64,000 bases of DNA, from the NCBI RefSeq assembly GCF_003732275.1, contig NZ_MOBM01000006.1, positions 310,001 to 374,000 on the forward strand, given 5' to 3'. A program made the position numbers and the translations under genes. Shown in pieces: positions 32,768 to 40,637 of this stretch (positions are counted from its first letter, which is position 1; every line of letters begins with the position of its first letter). The DNA is from Pseudomonas frederiksbergensis. Lineage in GTDB: Bacteria; Pseudomonadota; Gammaproteobacteria; Pseudomonadales; Pseudomonadaceae. The notes under the pieces are model-generated. The model was not told the origin of the DNA. It made no database searches and saw nothing but the letters and a program-made list of their open reading frames with translations.

Positions 32768-32980
32768 TTGACCCTCCGGGAGAGTCATCCGTCCGCGAGC
32801 CGTTCATGACTCTGTATACAAGTCTAGTTGAGCCTGCACTTGTATGAATTTTGACCAGTTGTCGACAGCATCCGACGGGCGGATTTCCCGCCGGATCCCA
32901 CCAGTGGGCCTAGACTTTTAAAGGAGACAAAAAAGCTAACCACCGTCCGCGATTCGTTGCTGCGGACACCGAGGTGCATC

Positions 32981-33448
32981 ATGCGTATGGCAAAAACCGT
33001 GCAGAACAGCCTGGAAAAGGCTCACTGCGAATATGACATCGTTTCCCACCCGCACTCGGCCAGCAGCCTTGAAACGGCTCGGCTCGCGGGAATTCCTGCC
33101 GAACGGGTCGCCAAATCGGTGATTCTCGACGATCACCACGGGCATTACTTGATGGCCGTGCTACCCGCCAGCCGTCACCTGGACCTGAGCAAAGTACGTG
33201 GCAGCAGCGAATGGCAAGTCACCCGTGAAAGCAACCTGCCGCACCTGTTCGACGATTGCGAACGCGGCGCCGTGCCTGCACTGGGCGAATCCTACGGGAT
33301 GGACATGGTCATCGACCCTCTGCTGACCCGGCAGAAAGACATCTACCTCGAAGCCGGCAACCACAACAATCTGGTACACATGAGCGTGCCGGAATTTTTG
33401 AAAATGGTGCCGCATGCCGAGGTGTGCGAGTTGAGTCAGTCGGCGTAG
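32981..33448 (+). CDS. YbaK/ProX-type aminoacyl-tRNA deacylase
   Basis: A 155-residue single-domain editing enzyme of the YbaK/EbsC family, which removes wrong amino acids from tRNA. Visible motifs are AGIPAERVAKSVILDD with the conserved Lys, GHYLMAVLPASRHLDLSKV and AVPALGESYGMDMVIDP. GAGG precedes the ATG at 32981. It stands alone between the nfeD promoter region and REP elements; which mischarged tRNA it acts on cannot be told. Confidence 0.85.
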   Translation: MRMAKTVQNSLEKAHCEYDIVSHPHSASSLETARLAGIPAERVAKSVILDDHHGHYLMAVLPASRHLDLSKVRGSSEWQVTRESNLPHLFDDCERGAVPALGESYGMDMVIDPLLTRQKDIYLEAGNHNNLVHMSVPEFLKMVPHAEVCELSQSA

Positions 33449-33466
33449 CGTCGACATAACTGCCGT

Positions 33467-33536
33467 CATCGCGGGCAAGCCTCGCTCCTACAGGAATTGC
33501 GAAAACCCTGTGGGAGCGAGGCTTGCCCGCGAATAG
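33467..33536. repeat. Inverted pair of REP elements, variant core
   Basis: TCGCGGGCAAGCCTCGCTCC (33469-33488) and GGAGCGAGGCTTGCCCGCGA (33513-33532) are inverted copies of a GCGGGCAAGCCTCGCTCC-type REP, a different core from the lapC copy. They lie between the deacylase and DUF2789 genes. Confidence 0.85.
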
Positions 33537-33583
33537 CCGCGCCACGGTCACCCATCCAATACGCAATCACGAAGGAGCCAAAC

Positions 33584-33829
33584 ATGGAATCCCCTACCCA
33601 CAGCCTCCCCAACCTGTTCAAACAACTCGGCCTGCCCGATGACGCTGAAAGCATCGATAAATTCATCGCTACCCATTCACCGCTCAAACCCGAACTGCAC
33701 CTGGCGGACGCGTTCTTCTGGAACGAGAGCCAGGCAGAGTTGCTGCGTGAGGAGATTCTGGATGATGCGGATTGGGCGGAGGTGGTGGATCAGCTGGATG
33801 TAATGCTGAGGAAGGGGCGGGGGGTGTAA
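33584..33829 (+). CDS. DUF2789-family small protein
   Basis: An 81-residue soluble acidic protein matching DUF2789 (HSLPNLFKQLGLPDDAESID, LADAFFWNESQAELLREEIL). GAAGGAG lies 7 bases before the ATG. The function is unknown. It ends 3 bases from the stop of the convergent toxin gene. Confidence 0.85.
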   Translation: MESPTHSLPNLFKQLGLPDDAESIDKFIATHSPLKPELHLADAFFWNESQAELLREEILDDADWAEVVDQLDVMLRKGRGV

Positions 33830-33832
33830 CAG

Positions 33833-34114
33833 TCATCTTTCTGGTGGCCACTGTCGGGACGTATGCGCTAGAGCGAGTATCCAGATCGCATCTGGCCCCA
33901 ATTCATAAACGACGCGATAGCTCTGATGTGGAATTAACTCGCGAGTACCTGCAATGATTCCGACAGGGCCGCTTTCAGGGTATTGGGCAATGCGGGATAT
34001 CGCGTTTTTGAAGCGGTTGTCCATGTCGATGGCGGCTTGCGGGTTGACGGCATGCAGGTAATCCCAAATGTCTGCACGATCCTGTGCTGCTGTTGGCGTC
34101 CAGATTATCTTCAT
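33833..34114 (-). CDS. ParE/RelE-family toxin
   Basis: A 93-residue toxin-fold protein: MKIIWTPTAAQDRADIWDYL at the N-terminus, AISRIAQYPESGPVGIIAGT in the middle, and YRVVYELGPDAIWILALAHT at the end. This is the ParE/RelE pattern; members poison gyrase or cut mRNA. It follows its antitoxin gene with a 4-base overlap (34111-34114), the typical antitoxin-first order. It is placed downstream of the ribbon-helix-helix gene, and I see no truncation. Confidence 0.85.
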   Translation of the reverse strand: MKIIWTPTAAQDRADIWDYLHAVNPQAAIDMDNRFKNAISRIAQYPESGPVGIIAGTRELIPHQSYRVVYELGPDAIWILALAHTSRQWPPER

Positions 34115-34389
34115 TCTTGTATAGCTGCTCGCACTCGCCTGGCAGTGAATTCTGCTTCAACTTCTTCATTTGTCAGACCATCCCCAGCGCGCATGGACAC
34201 TCGGGCCTTGTCGACCTTACGTTGCAGGAATGCTTCGTACTCGCGCGATTCTCGTTGGGTTTGAACGAATTGACGCATCATTTCCCTGACGATTTGAGAG
34301 GCAGGACGATGAGAAGCTTCTGCTTCGGCCATGAACTGTTCACGCAATTCGGGTTCGAGTTTCATCGTAAAAACGGCTTGTTTTGACAT
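34111..34389 (-). CDS. Ribbon-helix-helix antitoxin
   Basis: A 92-residue protein whose first 50 residues fit a ribbon-helix-helix fold (AVFTMKLEPELREQFMAEAE, then HRPASQIVREMMRQFV), with a charged C-terminal part likely to wrap the toxin. GAGG lies 7 bases before the ATG at 34389; a TTG two codons earlier is the alternative. A GTATATAC palindrome at 34420-34427 upstream is a candidate operator. It forms a ParD-ParE-like pair with the next gene. Confidence 0.83.
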   Translation of the reverse strand: MSKQAVFTMKLEPELREQFMAEAEASHRPASQIVREMMRQFVQTQRESREYEAFLQRKVDKARVSMRAGDGLTNEEVEAEFTARRVRAAIQE

Positions 34390-34520
34390 GTCCAAGTCCT
34401 CGGAATATGTACTGACGAAGTATATACACCTTCACTACTTTCTTTGGTCAAGCAGTCGCTTGTCACGACAGACGGCGGCAAATTGTTTCAAAACTTGACC
34501 AACTTTCCCCTCCAATGCCA

Positions 34521-34543
34521 TATTGATAGTTAGCAAACTAACT
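34521..34543 (+). promoter_or_regulatory. MarR-type operator over the efflux operon promoter
   Basis: AGTTAG (34528-34533) and CTAACT (34538-34543) form a 6-bp dyad with a 4-base spacer. It overlaps a -10-like TATTGA at 34521-34526, and a TTGACC-type -35 lies about 18 bases further upstream. A dyad at the expected transcription start, only a few bases before the MarR gene, fits autorepression. Confidence 0.55.
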
Positions 34544-34547
34544 GTGT

Positions 34548-35015
34548 GTGCATCCCCTCGTGCCAAAGAACCTCGACGCTCTCCAGATGAACATCAGCAG
34601 CTCCATGGTGGTGGCCGCCAGGCATTGGCGGAAGATCTGTCAGACCACGCTGGTCAACTATGGAATCTCCGAAGCCTGCGCTGTGCCGTTGTTGATGATC
34701 GGGCGTTTGGGCGAGGGTGTACGGCAGGTGACGGTCGCGCAGGCGGCGGGGATGGAGAGTCCTTCTCTGGTGCGTTTGCTGGATCAGCTGTGCCATGCCG
34801 GTTACGTCTGCCGTACCGAAGACGTTCATGACCGGCGCGCCAAATGCCTGAGCCTGACCGCGACCGGTCGCGAGCTGGTGCAGGCAGTTGAAATCGAGTT
34901 GGTGCGTTTGCGCCATGAAGTGCTCGAAGGGATTGCCCCGAGTGATCTGGAAGCGGCGCTGCGGGTACTGAAAGCTTTCGAAGCGGCCGATCATTCAGCG
35001 GTGGCCCATCCTTGA
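34548..35015 (+). CDS. MarR-family transcriptional regulator
   Basis: A 155-residue winged-helix regulator: VTVAQAAGMESPSLVRLLDQ is the recognition region, and YVCRTEDVHDRRAKCLSLTA is the wing with the conserved DxR. It probably represses the efflux operon it starts and releases DNA on binding an aromatic acid or drug. The first start is GTG at 34548 with no clear ribosome site; ATG at 34587 (MNISSSMVVAARHW) is a serious alternative. Its stop overlaps the TTG start of the FUSC gene. Confidence 0.85.
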   Translation: MHPLVPKNLDALQMNISSSMVVAARHWRKICQTTLVNYGISEACAVPLLMIGRLGEGVRQVTVAQAAGMESPSLVRLLDQLCHAGYVCRTEDVHDRRAKCLSLTATGRELVQAVEIELVRLRHEVLEGIAPSDLEAALRVLKAFEAADHSAVAHP

Positions 35016-37084
35016 ACGGTTTTTTCACCGGTGTGCCTCCGGCGCGGGACTGGTTCTACGGTGTGCGCACGTTCGCGGCATCGATGATCGCGCTGTACAT
35101 CGCCATGCTTATGCAAATGCCCCGTCCGTATTGGGCGATGGCTACGGTGTACATCGTTTCCAGCCCGTTCGTCGGTCCTACCAGTTCCAAGGCGTTGTAC
35201 CGCGCCGTTGGCACTTTGCTCGGTGCGGCGGCGACGGTTTTTTTCGTGCCGATGTTTGTGCAGAGCCCTTATGTGCTGGTGGTGGTCATCGCCCTGTGGA
35301 CCGGGATTTTGCTATTTCTGTCCTTGCACCTGCGCACTGCCAACAGCTACGCCTTGATGCTCGCCGGTTACACCTTGCCGCTGATCGCCCTGCCGGTGGT
35401 GGATAACCCGCTGGCGGTATGGGACGTGGCCGAGGCGCGCACCGAAGAGATCTTTCTCGGCATCGCCTGCGCGGCAGTGGTCGGCGCCATGTTCTGGCCG
35501 CGGCGGCTGGCGCCGGTGTTCAACGATTCGGTGAATAAATGGTTCGCCGATGCCTCGACCTACAGCCTGCGCTTCCTCAGTCGCAACGTGCAGCCGGACG
35601 AAGTCAGTGCCCTGCGTTCATCGATGGTGGCGAACTTCAACAGCCTGGAATTGATGATCGGTCAGTTGCCCCACGAGGGCGCGCGGCCGCAGACAGTGCG
35701 TAATACCAAGGAACCGCGCGGGCGAATGATCCATCTGCTGCCGGTGATCGATGCCCTCGACGACGCGCTCTATGCCCTCGAGCGGCGCACGCCGGAGCTT
35801 GTGGATAAGTTCGCGCCACTGCTGACCGCGACCGCCGAATGGCTTGACCACAAAGACGCGGACCTCGACCGCTGGCAGGCCCTGAAAAGCCAGCTCCAAG
35901 CGCTGCAACCGAACGCCGAGGCGCTGGACGATCGCAAGCAGTTGTTGTTCTCCAACGCCCTGTATCGCCTCGGCGAATGGATCGATGTGTGGCAAGACTG
36001 CCGCAGCCTGCAATACGCCATTCAGTGCGAGAGCCAGGACAGTTGGCGTGCGGTGTATCGGCACTGGCGCCTCGGTCGGCTGTCGCCGTTTCTCGACCGT
36101 GGGTTGATGCTCTATTCGGCCGCGTCCACGGTCACCGCCATCATCGTCGCCTCGGTGCTGTGGATTCTGCTCGGTTGGACCGACGGCGGTAGCGCGGTGA
36201 TCCTGGCGGCGGTGGCGTGCAGTTTTTTCGCTTCGATGGACGACCCGGCGCCGCAGATCTACCGGTTCTTTTTCTGGACCGCGATGTCGGTGCTGTTCGC
36301 CAGCCTTTATCTGTTTCTGATCCTGCCGAACTTGCATGACTTCCCGATGCTGGTGTTGGCGTTTGCCATCCCGTTCATTTGCGTCGGCACCCTGACGGTG
36401 CAGCCGCGTTTCTACCTGGGCATGCTGCTGACCATCGTCAACACGTCGTCCTTCATCAGCATTCAGGGCGCCTACGACGCGGATTTCCTCAGCTTCGCCA
36501 ACTCCAACCTGGCTGGTCCCATGGGCTTGCTGTTCGCGTTCATCTGGACCCTGATCGCCCGGCCATTCGGCGCGGAACTGGCGGCCAAGCGCCTGACCCG
36601 TTTCAGCTGGCGCGACATCGTCAGCCTCACCGAGCCGGCTTCGTTGGCCGAACACCGGCAATTGGGCGTGCAGATCCTCGATCGTCTGATGCAGCACTTG
36701 CCGCGGCTGGCCATGACCGGCCAGGACACCGGGATCGCACTGCGGGAAGTGCGCGTGGCGTTGAATCTGCTCGACCTGCTGGCTTATACGCCGCGTGTGG
36801 TGGGCGTGCCGCAGGTGCTGCTGCAGCAAGTGGTGGCCGAAGTCGGTGAGTACTTCAAGGCCTGTCTCAAGGCCGACGAACGTCTGCCAGCGCCGAGCCC
36901 GTTGCTGATGACCCTCGATCGCACCCGTCGCGCCCTCGATACCGAGTGCGACGACGGCGCCCGTCTGCATTTGCTGCACGCCCTGAGCGGCTTGCGCCTG
37001 GCCTTACTGCCGGGTGTGGAGTTCGTCGGCACAGGCGAGCTTGAAGAACCGCTTCCCCATGGCATCGATGGAGCGCCTTTATGA
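35012..37084 (+). CDS. FUSC-family inner membrane efflux protein (AaeB-like)
   Basis: A 690-residue fusaric-acid-resistance/AaeB-type protein, with two blocks of about five membrane segments (residues about 15-165 and 365-520) and soluble regions between and after. The N-terminal RDWFYGVRTFAASMIALYIA and PRPYWAMATVYIVSSPFVGP are hallmarks of the family. It starts with TTG at 35012, overlapping the MarR stop. With the DUF1656, HlyD and outer-membrane genes it should export aromatic carboxylates or similar compounds. Confidence 0.9.
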   Translation: MNGFFTGVPPARDWFYGVRTFAASMIALYIAMLMQMPRPYWAMATVYIVSSPFVGPTSSKALYRAVGTLLGAAATVFFVPMFVQSPYVLVVVIALWTGILLFLSLHLRTANSYALMLAGYTLPLIALPVVDNPLAVWDVAEARTEEIFLGIACAAVVGAMFWPRRLAPVFNDSVNKWFADASTYSLRFLSRNVQPDEVSALRSSMVANFNSLELMIGQLPHEGARPQTVRNTKEPRGRMIHLLPVIDALDDALYALERRTPELVDKFAPLLTATAEWLDHKDADLDRWQALKSQLQALQPNAEALDDRKQLLFSNALYRLGEWIDVWQDCRSLQYAIQCESQDSWRAVYRHWRLGRLSPFLDRGLMLYSAASTVTAIIVASVLWILLGWTDGGSAVILAAVACSFFASMDDPAPQIYRFFFWTAMSVLFASLYLFLILPNLHDFPMLVLAFAIPFICVGTLTVQPRFYLGMLLTIVNTSSFISIQGAYDADFLSFANSNLAGPMGLLFAFIWTLIARPFGAELAAKRLTRFSWRDIVSLTEPASLAEHRQLGVQILDRLMQHLPRLAMTGQDTGIALREVRVALNLLDLLAYTPRVVGVPQVLLQQVVAEVGEYFKACLKADERLPAPSPLLMTLDRTRRALDTECDDGARLHLLHALSGLRLALLPGVEFVGTGELEEPLPHGIDGAPL

Positions 37085-37290
37085 TCGGTGATCTGGATAT
37101 CAGCGGGGTGTTCCTGCCCACGCTGCTGGTGCTGATGGGCATTACCTACGTGTTGTACCTGTTGGTTCACGGGTTGCTGACGCGCCTGCACTTTTACCGT
37201 CTGGTCTGGCACCGGGCATTGTTCAACGTGGGTCTCTACGCCTTGCTCCTCGGCGCCGTGGACTCACTCAGTCGATACCTGATGACATGA
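37081..37290 (+). CDS. DUF1656 small membrane protein (AaeX-like)
   Basis: A 69-residue protein with two membrane segments (FLPTLLVLMGITYVLYLLVH and ALFNVGLYALLLGAVDSL). This small protein always accompanies FUSC/AaeB pumps. It overlaps both neighbours by 4 bases (ATGA), so the operon is translationally coupled. Confidence 0.88.
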   Translation: MIGDLDISGVFLPTLLVLMGITYVLYLLVHGLLTRLHFYRLVWHRALFNVGLYALLLGAVDSLSRYLMT

Positions 37291-38174
37291 AAAAACCTTT
37301 TTTGACCCTCGGCCGCGTGGTCCTGACGCTGTTGATCGTGACCTTCGCCGTTGTCGTGGTCTGGCGCATGGTCATGTATTACATGTTCGCGCCCTGGACC
37401 CGGGACGGGCACATCCGCGCCGACATCGTGCAAATCGCCCCGGACGTGTCGGGGCTGATCCAGCAAGTGGAGGTGCGCGACAACCAATGGGTGAAACGCG
37501 GCCAGGTGCTGTTCAGCATCGATCAGGACCGTTTCAAACTGGCGTTGCGCCAAGCAAAAGCTGCCGTCGCCGACCGCCAGGAAACCCTGGCCCAGGCTCA
37601 ACGCGAGGCCAAGCGTAACCGTGGCCTCGGCAATCTGGTCCCGGCCGAACAACTGGAGGAAAGCCAATCCCGTGTCGCCCGTGCCGAAGTGGCGTTAATG
37701 GAAGCGCAGGTGACGGTGGACAGCGCCCAGCTCAACCTCGACCGCTCGCTGATCCGCAGCCCGGTGGATGGCTACGTCAACGACCGTGCGCCGCGTTCCC
37801 AGGAGTTCGTCACCGCCGGGCGGCCGGTGTTGTCGGTGGTGGACAGCAACTCCTTCCACATCGACGGTTATTTCGAAGAAACCAAGCTGGATGGCATTCA
37901 TGTCGGCCAAGGCGTCGATATTCGGGTCGTCGGCGACCGCGCTCGGCTGCGTGGGCACGTGGAAAGCATTGTCGCCGGCATCGAAGACCGCGATCGCAGC
38001 AGCGGCAGCAACCTGTTGCCCAACGTCAATCCGGCGTTCAGCTGGGTGCGGCTGGCGCAGCGGATTCCGGTACGAATCGCTTTCGACGAGGTGCCAGCGG
38101 ACTTCCGCATGATTGCCGGCCGCACGGCCACGGTGTCGATCATCGACGATCAAGCCGGGGAGCCGGCGCAATGA
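37287..38174 (+). CDS. Efflux membrane fusion protein (AaeA/EmrA-like)
   Basis: A 295-residue HlyD-type adaptor with an N-terminal anchor (VVLTLLIVTFAVVVVWRMV), lipoyl half (VQIAPDVSGLIQQVEVRDNQ), coiled coil (about 90-150) and second half (LIRSPVDGYVNDRAPRSQEF). It links the FUSC protein to the outer membrane channel encoded next. Overlaps of 4 bases occur at both ends. Confidence 0.9.
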   Translation: MKKPFLTLGRVVLTLLIVTFAVVVVWRMVMYYMFAPWTRDGHIRADIVQIAPDVSGLIQQVEVRDNQWVKRGQVLFSIDQDRFKLALRQAKAAVADRQETLAQAQREAKRNRGLGNLVPAEQLEESQSRVARAEVALMEAQVTVDSAQLNLDRSLIRSPVDGYVNDRAPRSQEFVTAGRPVLSVVDSNSFHIDGYFEETKLDGIHVGQGVDIRVVGDRARLRGHVESIVAGIEDRDRSSGSNLLPNVNPAFSWVRLAQRIPVRIAFDEVPADFRMIAGRTATVSIIDDQAGEPAQ

Positions 38175-39619
38175 GCAGGGCCTCTGGATTGGCGGTGGCC
38201 GGGTTAGGGCTGCTGCTGTCGGCCTGTCAGGTGGTCGGGCCGGATTATCACTTGCCGGACGAGGCCGCCGTGCACCGTGACGACTTTCAGGGCGATCTGA
38301 CGGTGAACGGCAAAAATGTCGTTTCGGCACCAGTGCCCAGCGATTGGTGGCGGTTGTATCAGGATCCGCGTCTGGACCAATTGGTGCAGCAGGCCATGGC
38401 CTCCAACACCGATTTACGGGTGGCGGCGGCGAATCTTTCGCGGGCTCGCGCTCAGGTCGACGAAGCGCAGGCGGCGGGCGGTTGGAGCGGCGGCGTGAAA
38501 GTCGGCGCCCAGCGTTTGCAGGAGTCCGGCGAGGCGTTCTTGCTGGCGGATAAAGTACCGGTGGCCAACGTCGGTGACATCGGCATCACCACGTCCTATC
38601 AGTTCGACCTGTTTGGCACGTTGCAGCGCGGCATCGAAGCGGCCAAAGCCAATGCCGATGCGACTCAGGCGGCAGCGGACACTGCGCGCATCACGCTGGT
38701 GGCCGATGTGGTGCGGGCTTACACCCAAGTCTGCGCGGCCAACGAAGAGCGGGAGATCGCTCAGCATTCTCTCGACCTGCAAGCCCAGAGCACCACGCTG
38801 ACCCAGCGTTTGCGCGATGCCGGGCGCGGTGATGAAACCCAGGTCACCCGTTCGCAAACCCAATTCAAATCCTTGCGCGCCGAATTGCCGCGTTATGAAG
38901 CCGCACGTCAGGCCGGACTGTTCCGCTTGTCGATGCTGCTGGCCAAACCGGTCGAGCAATTGCCTGCGGGCACCAGCGACTGCGCCGAGCTGCCGAAAAT
39001 TGCGCAATTGTTGCCGGTGGGTGACGGCGCCACGCTGCTCAAGCGTCGACCCGACGTGCGGCAAGCCGAGCGCAGATTGGCGGCCGCAACCGCCGGTATC
39101 GGCATTGCAACCGGCGAGTTGTACCCGGACATCAGCATCGGCGCGACCGTTGGTACGGTCGGGATTCTGGAAAACCTCGGCAAACCGGCGACCAATCGCT
39201 GGGGCTTCGGCCCGTTGCTGAGCTGGACCGTGCCGTCCAACGGCTCTCGCGCGCGAATCCGTGAGGCCGAAGCCGCGACCCAAGGCGCGCTGGCGCATTT
39301 TGATGGCGTGGTGCTTAACGCCATCCGCGAGACTCAGACTGGCTTGGCGCAATATTCCGCGCAGCTTCAGCGCCGCGATGCGTTGGCAGATGCCGAACAA
39401 TCGGCACAACTGGCGGCAGACCAGACCCACCGCTTCTTTCAGGCCGGCCGCGCGTCGTTTTTGGCTGACCTGCAAGCCACCCGCACCTACACCGACGTAC
39501 GGGCGCAACTGGCTTCGGCCAACACCCAAGTCGCCATGAGCCAGATCGATTTGTTCCTTGCTTTGGGCGGCGGCTGGGAAAGCGGACGAACGCAAGGGTC
39601 ACAACCCGGCAAACCCTGA
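38171..39619 (+). CDS. RND/FUSC outer membrane channel lipoprotein (NodT family)
   Basis: A 482-residue outer membrane factor with a lipobox (GLLLSACQV) and the family start VVGPDYHLPDEAAV, followed by WWRLYQDPRLDQLVQQAMAS and, later, RRPDVRQAERRLAAATAGIG and LYPDISIGATVG. It is the last gene of the MarR-FUSC-DUF1656-HlyD-OMF operon and forms the exit duct. Confidence 0.9.
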   Translation: MSRASGLAVAGLGLLLSACQVVGPDYHLPDEAAVHRDDFQGDLTVNGKNVVSAPVPSDWWRLYQDPRLDQLVQQAMASNTDLRVAAANLSRARAQVDEAQAAGGWSGGVKVGAQRLQESGEAFLLADKVPVANVGDIGITTSYQFDLFGTLQRGIEAAKANADATQAAADTARITLVADVVRAYTQVCAANEEREIAQHSLDLQAQSTTLTQRLRDAGRGDETQVTRSQTQFKSLRAELPRYEAARQAGLFRLSMLLAKPVEQLPAGTSDCAELPKIAQLLPVGDGATLLKRRPDVRQAERRLAAATAGIGIATGELYPDISIGATVGTVGILENLGKPATNRWGFGPLLSWTVPSNGSRARIREAEAATQGALAHFDGVVLNAIRETQTGLAQYSAQLQRRDALADAEQSAQLAADQTHRFFQAGRASFLADLQATRTYTDVRAQLASANTQVAMSQIDLFLALGGGWESGRTQGSQPGKP

Positions 39620-39699
39620 GGCCGTTGCTATGCTTTGATTTGATGGGGGCGCGCGGCGAACCCGTCGATCAGGCTTGCGTTGGTCATGGGGATCTAATA

Positions 39700-40335
39700 A
39701 TGAAAAACCCTTATGCTCCTGGCTTCTGGTGCGCCATTGCGGCATTGGTTTTGCTGTCGGCCACCTATTTCTACGGCGTCATGCTGGCCCACCAGCTCGA
39801 CACGGCGCTGATATTCCTCGACAGCGCGGTGGCGTTGATCGCCGTGATGGCTATCGTGGTGGTCGCCTGGGCGTCATTACAGGGCCAGCGCATCAAGAAA
39901 CGACAACTCGAACAAGGCAAGACCCTGGTGCTGATCTGGGACACCAAGGTGGCTTTGCGTCGCGTCGAAACGGTGTTCGACCGGTATTTCTGGGGCAGTT
40001 ACTGGCAACCGGGGCGCACCTTCCAGGAAGTCATGGGCGAACTCACCGGCACGCCGCTGGAAAAAAGCCTCGAAACCTTGAAGAAACAATGCCTGGCGCT
40101 GGACAAGCAAGTGGCCGACGAGGGGTGGCACTGGCTCAACAATGCGCGAGAGCTGTCCGATGTCGCCAACGCCATGGCCCGTGAACGCTATCAGCTGGAT
40201 TTCTGCGACCCGCGCGCGGAAGTGACCGGCGGGGCGGTGATCAATCGGGATTTTGAAGTGCTGGTGTATACGTGGACTGCGCGGCTCAAAAGCTTCGATC
40301 ATCAGCTTGATGAGATCGAGGTCCAGTATTCCTGA
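39700..40335 (+). CDS. Hypothetical two-helix membrane protein
   Basis: A 211-residue protein that I do not assign to a family. Two membrane helices lie near the N-terminus (FWCAIAALVLLSATYFYGVM; DSAVALIAVMAIVVVAWASL), joined by a short loop, followed by a soluble cytoplasmic part rich in charged helices (RQLEQGKTLVLIWDTKVALR, LEKSLETLKKQCLALDKQVA). GGGGAT lies 7 bases before the ATG at 39700; an upstream in-frame ATG at 39625 lacks one. It stands alone, 80 bases after the efflux operon, with REP elements behind. Confidence 0.65.
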   Translation: MKNPYAPGFWCAIAALVLLSATYFYGVMLAHQLDTALIFLDSAVALIAVMAIVVVAWASLQGQRIKKRQLEQGKTLVLIWDTKVALRRVETVFDRYFWGSYWQPGRTFQEVMGELTGTPLEKSLETLKKQCLALDKQVADEGWHWLNNARELSDVANAMARERYQLDFCDPRAEVTGGAVINRDFEVLVYTWTARLKSFDHQLDEIEVQYS

Positions 40336-40637
40336 TCCGGTGTTGGCGGGACTGACGCCTTCGCGAGCAAGCCCACTCCTACAGGGGGAACGCATTCCAA
40401 TAATGTGGGAGCGGGCTTGCTCGCGAAGGCGATCGAATGACCGCCGAAACTCTCGACCCTTGCCAGTTGTCCACAGGCTGCCGCATCCCATAGACACTCT
40501 TTCACCTTTAATCATTGGGCCGCTTTGCGGCGCAAATGCTAATCTCCATCCCACTTTTAGCACAGTCGTGACCGCAACCCGTCATGGGTACAGGGAAGAC
40601 GACCACACTTTCAGCAACGGACATTGACGGGTACTTC
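40336..40637. other. Intergenic region with REP pair, no gene seen
   Basis: Three hundred bases between the two-helix membrane protein and the YdgA-like gene. It holds an inverted REP pair at 40358-40430 and, near 40517-40534, a small GGGCCGC/GCGGC hairpin. The last 70 bases should contain the promoter of the downstream gene, but no convincing boxes were found. Confidence 0.6.
40358..40430. repeat. Inverted pair of REP elements, third core type
   Basis: CCTTCGCGAGCAAGCCCACT (40358-40377) and GCGGGCTTGCTCGCGAAGG (40411-40429) face each other across about 30 bases. The core GCGAGCAAGCCC differs from the copies after lapC. Confidence 0.85.
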
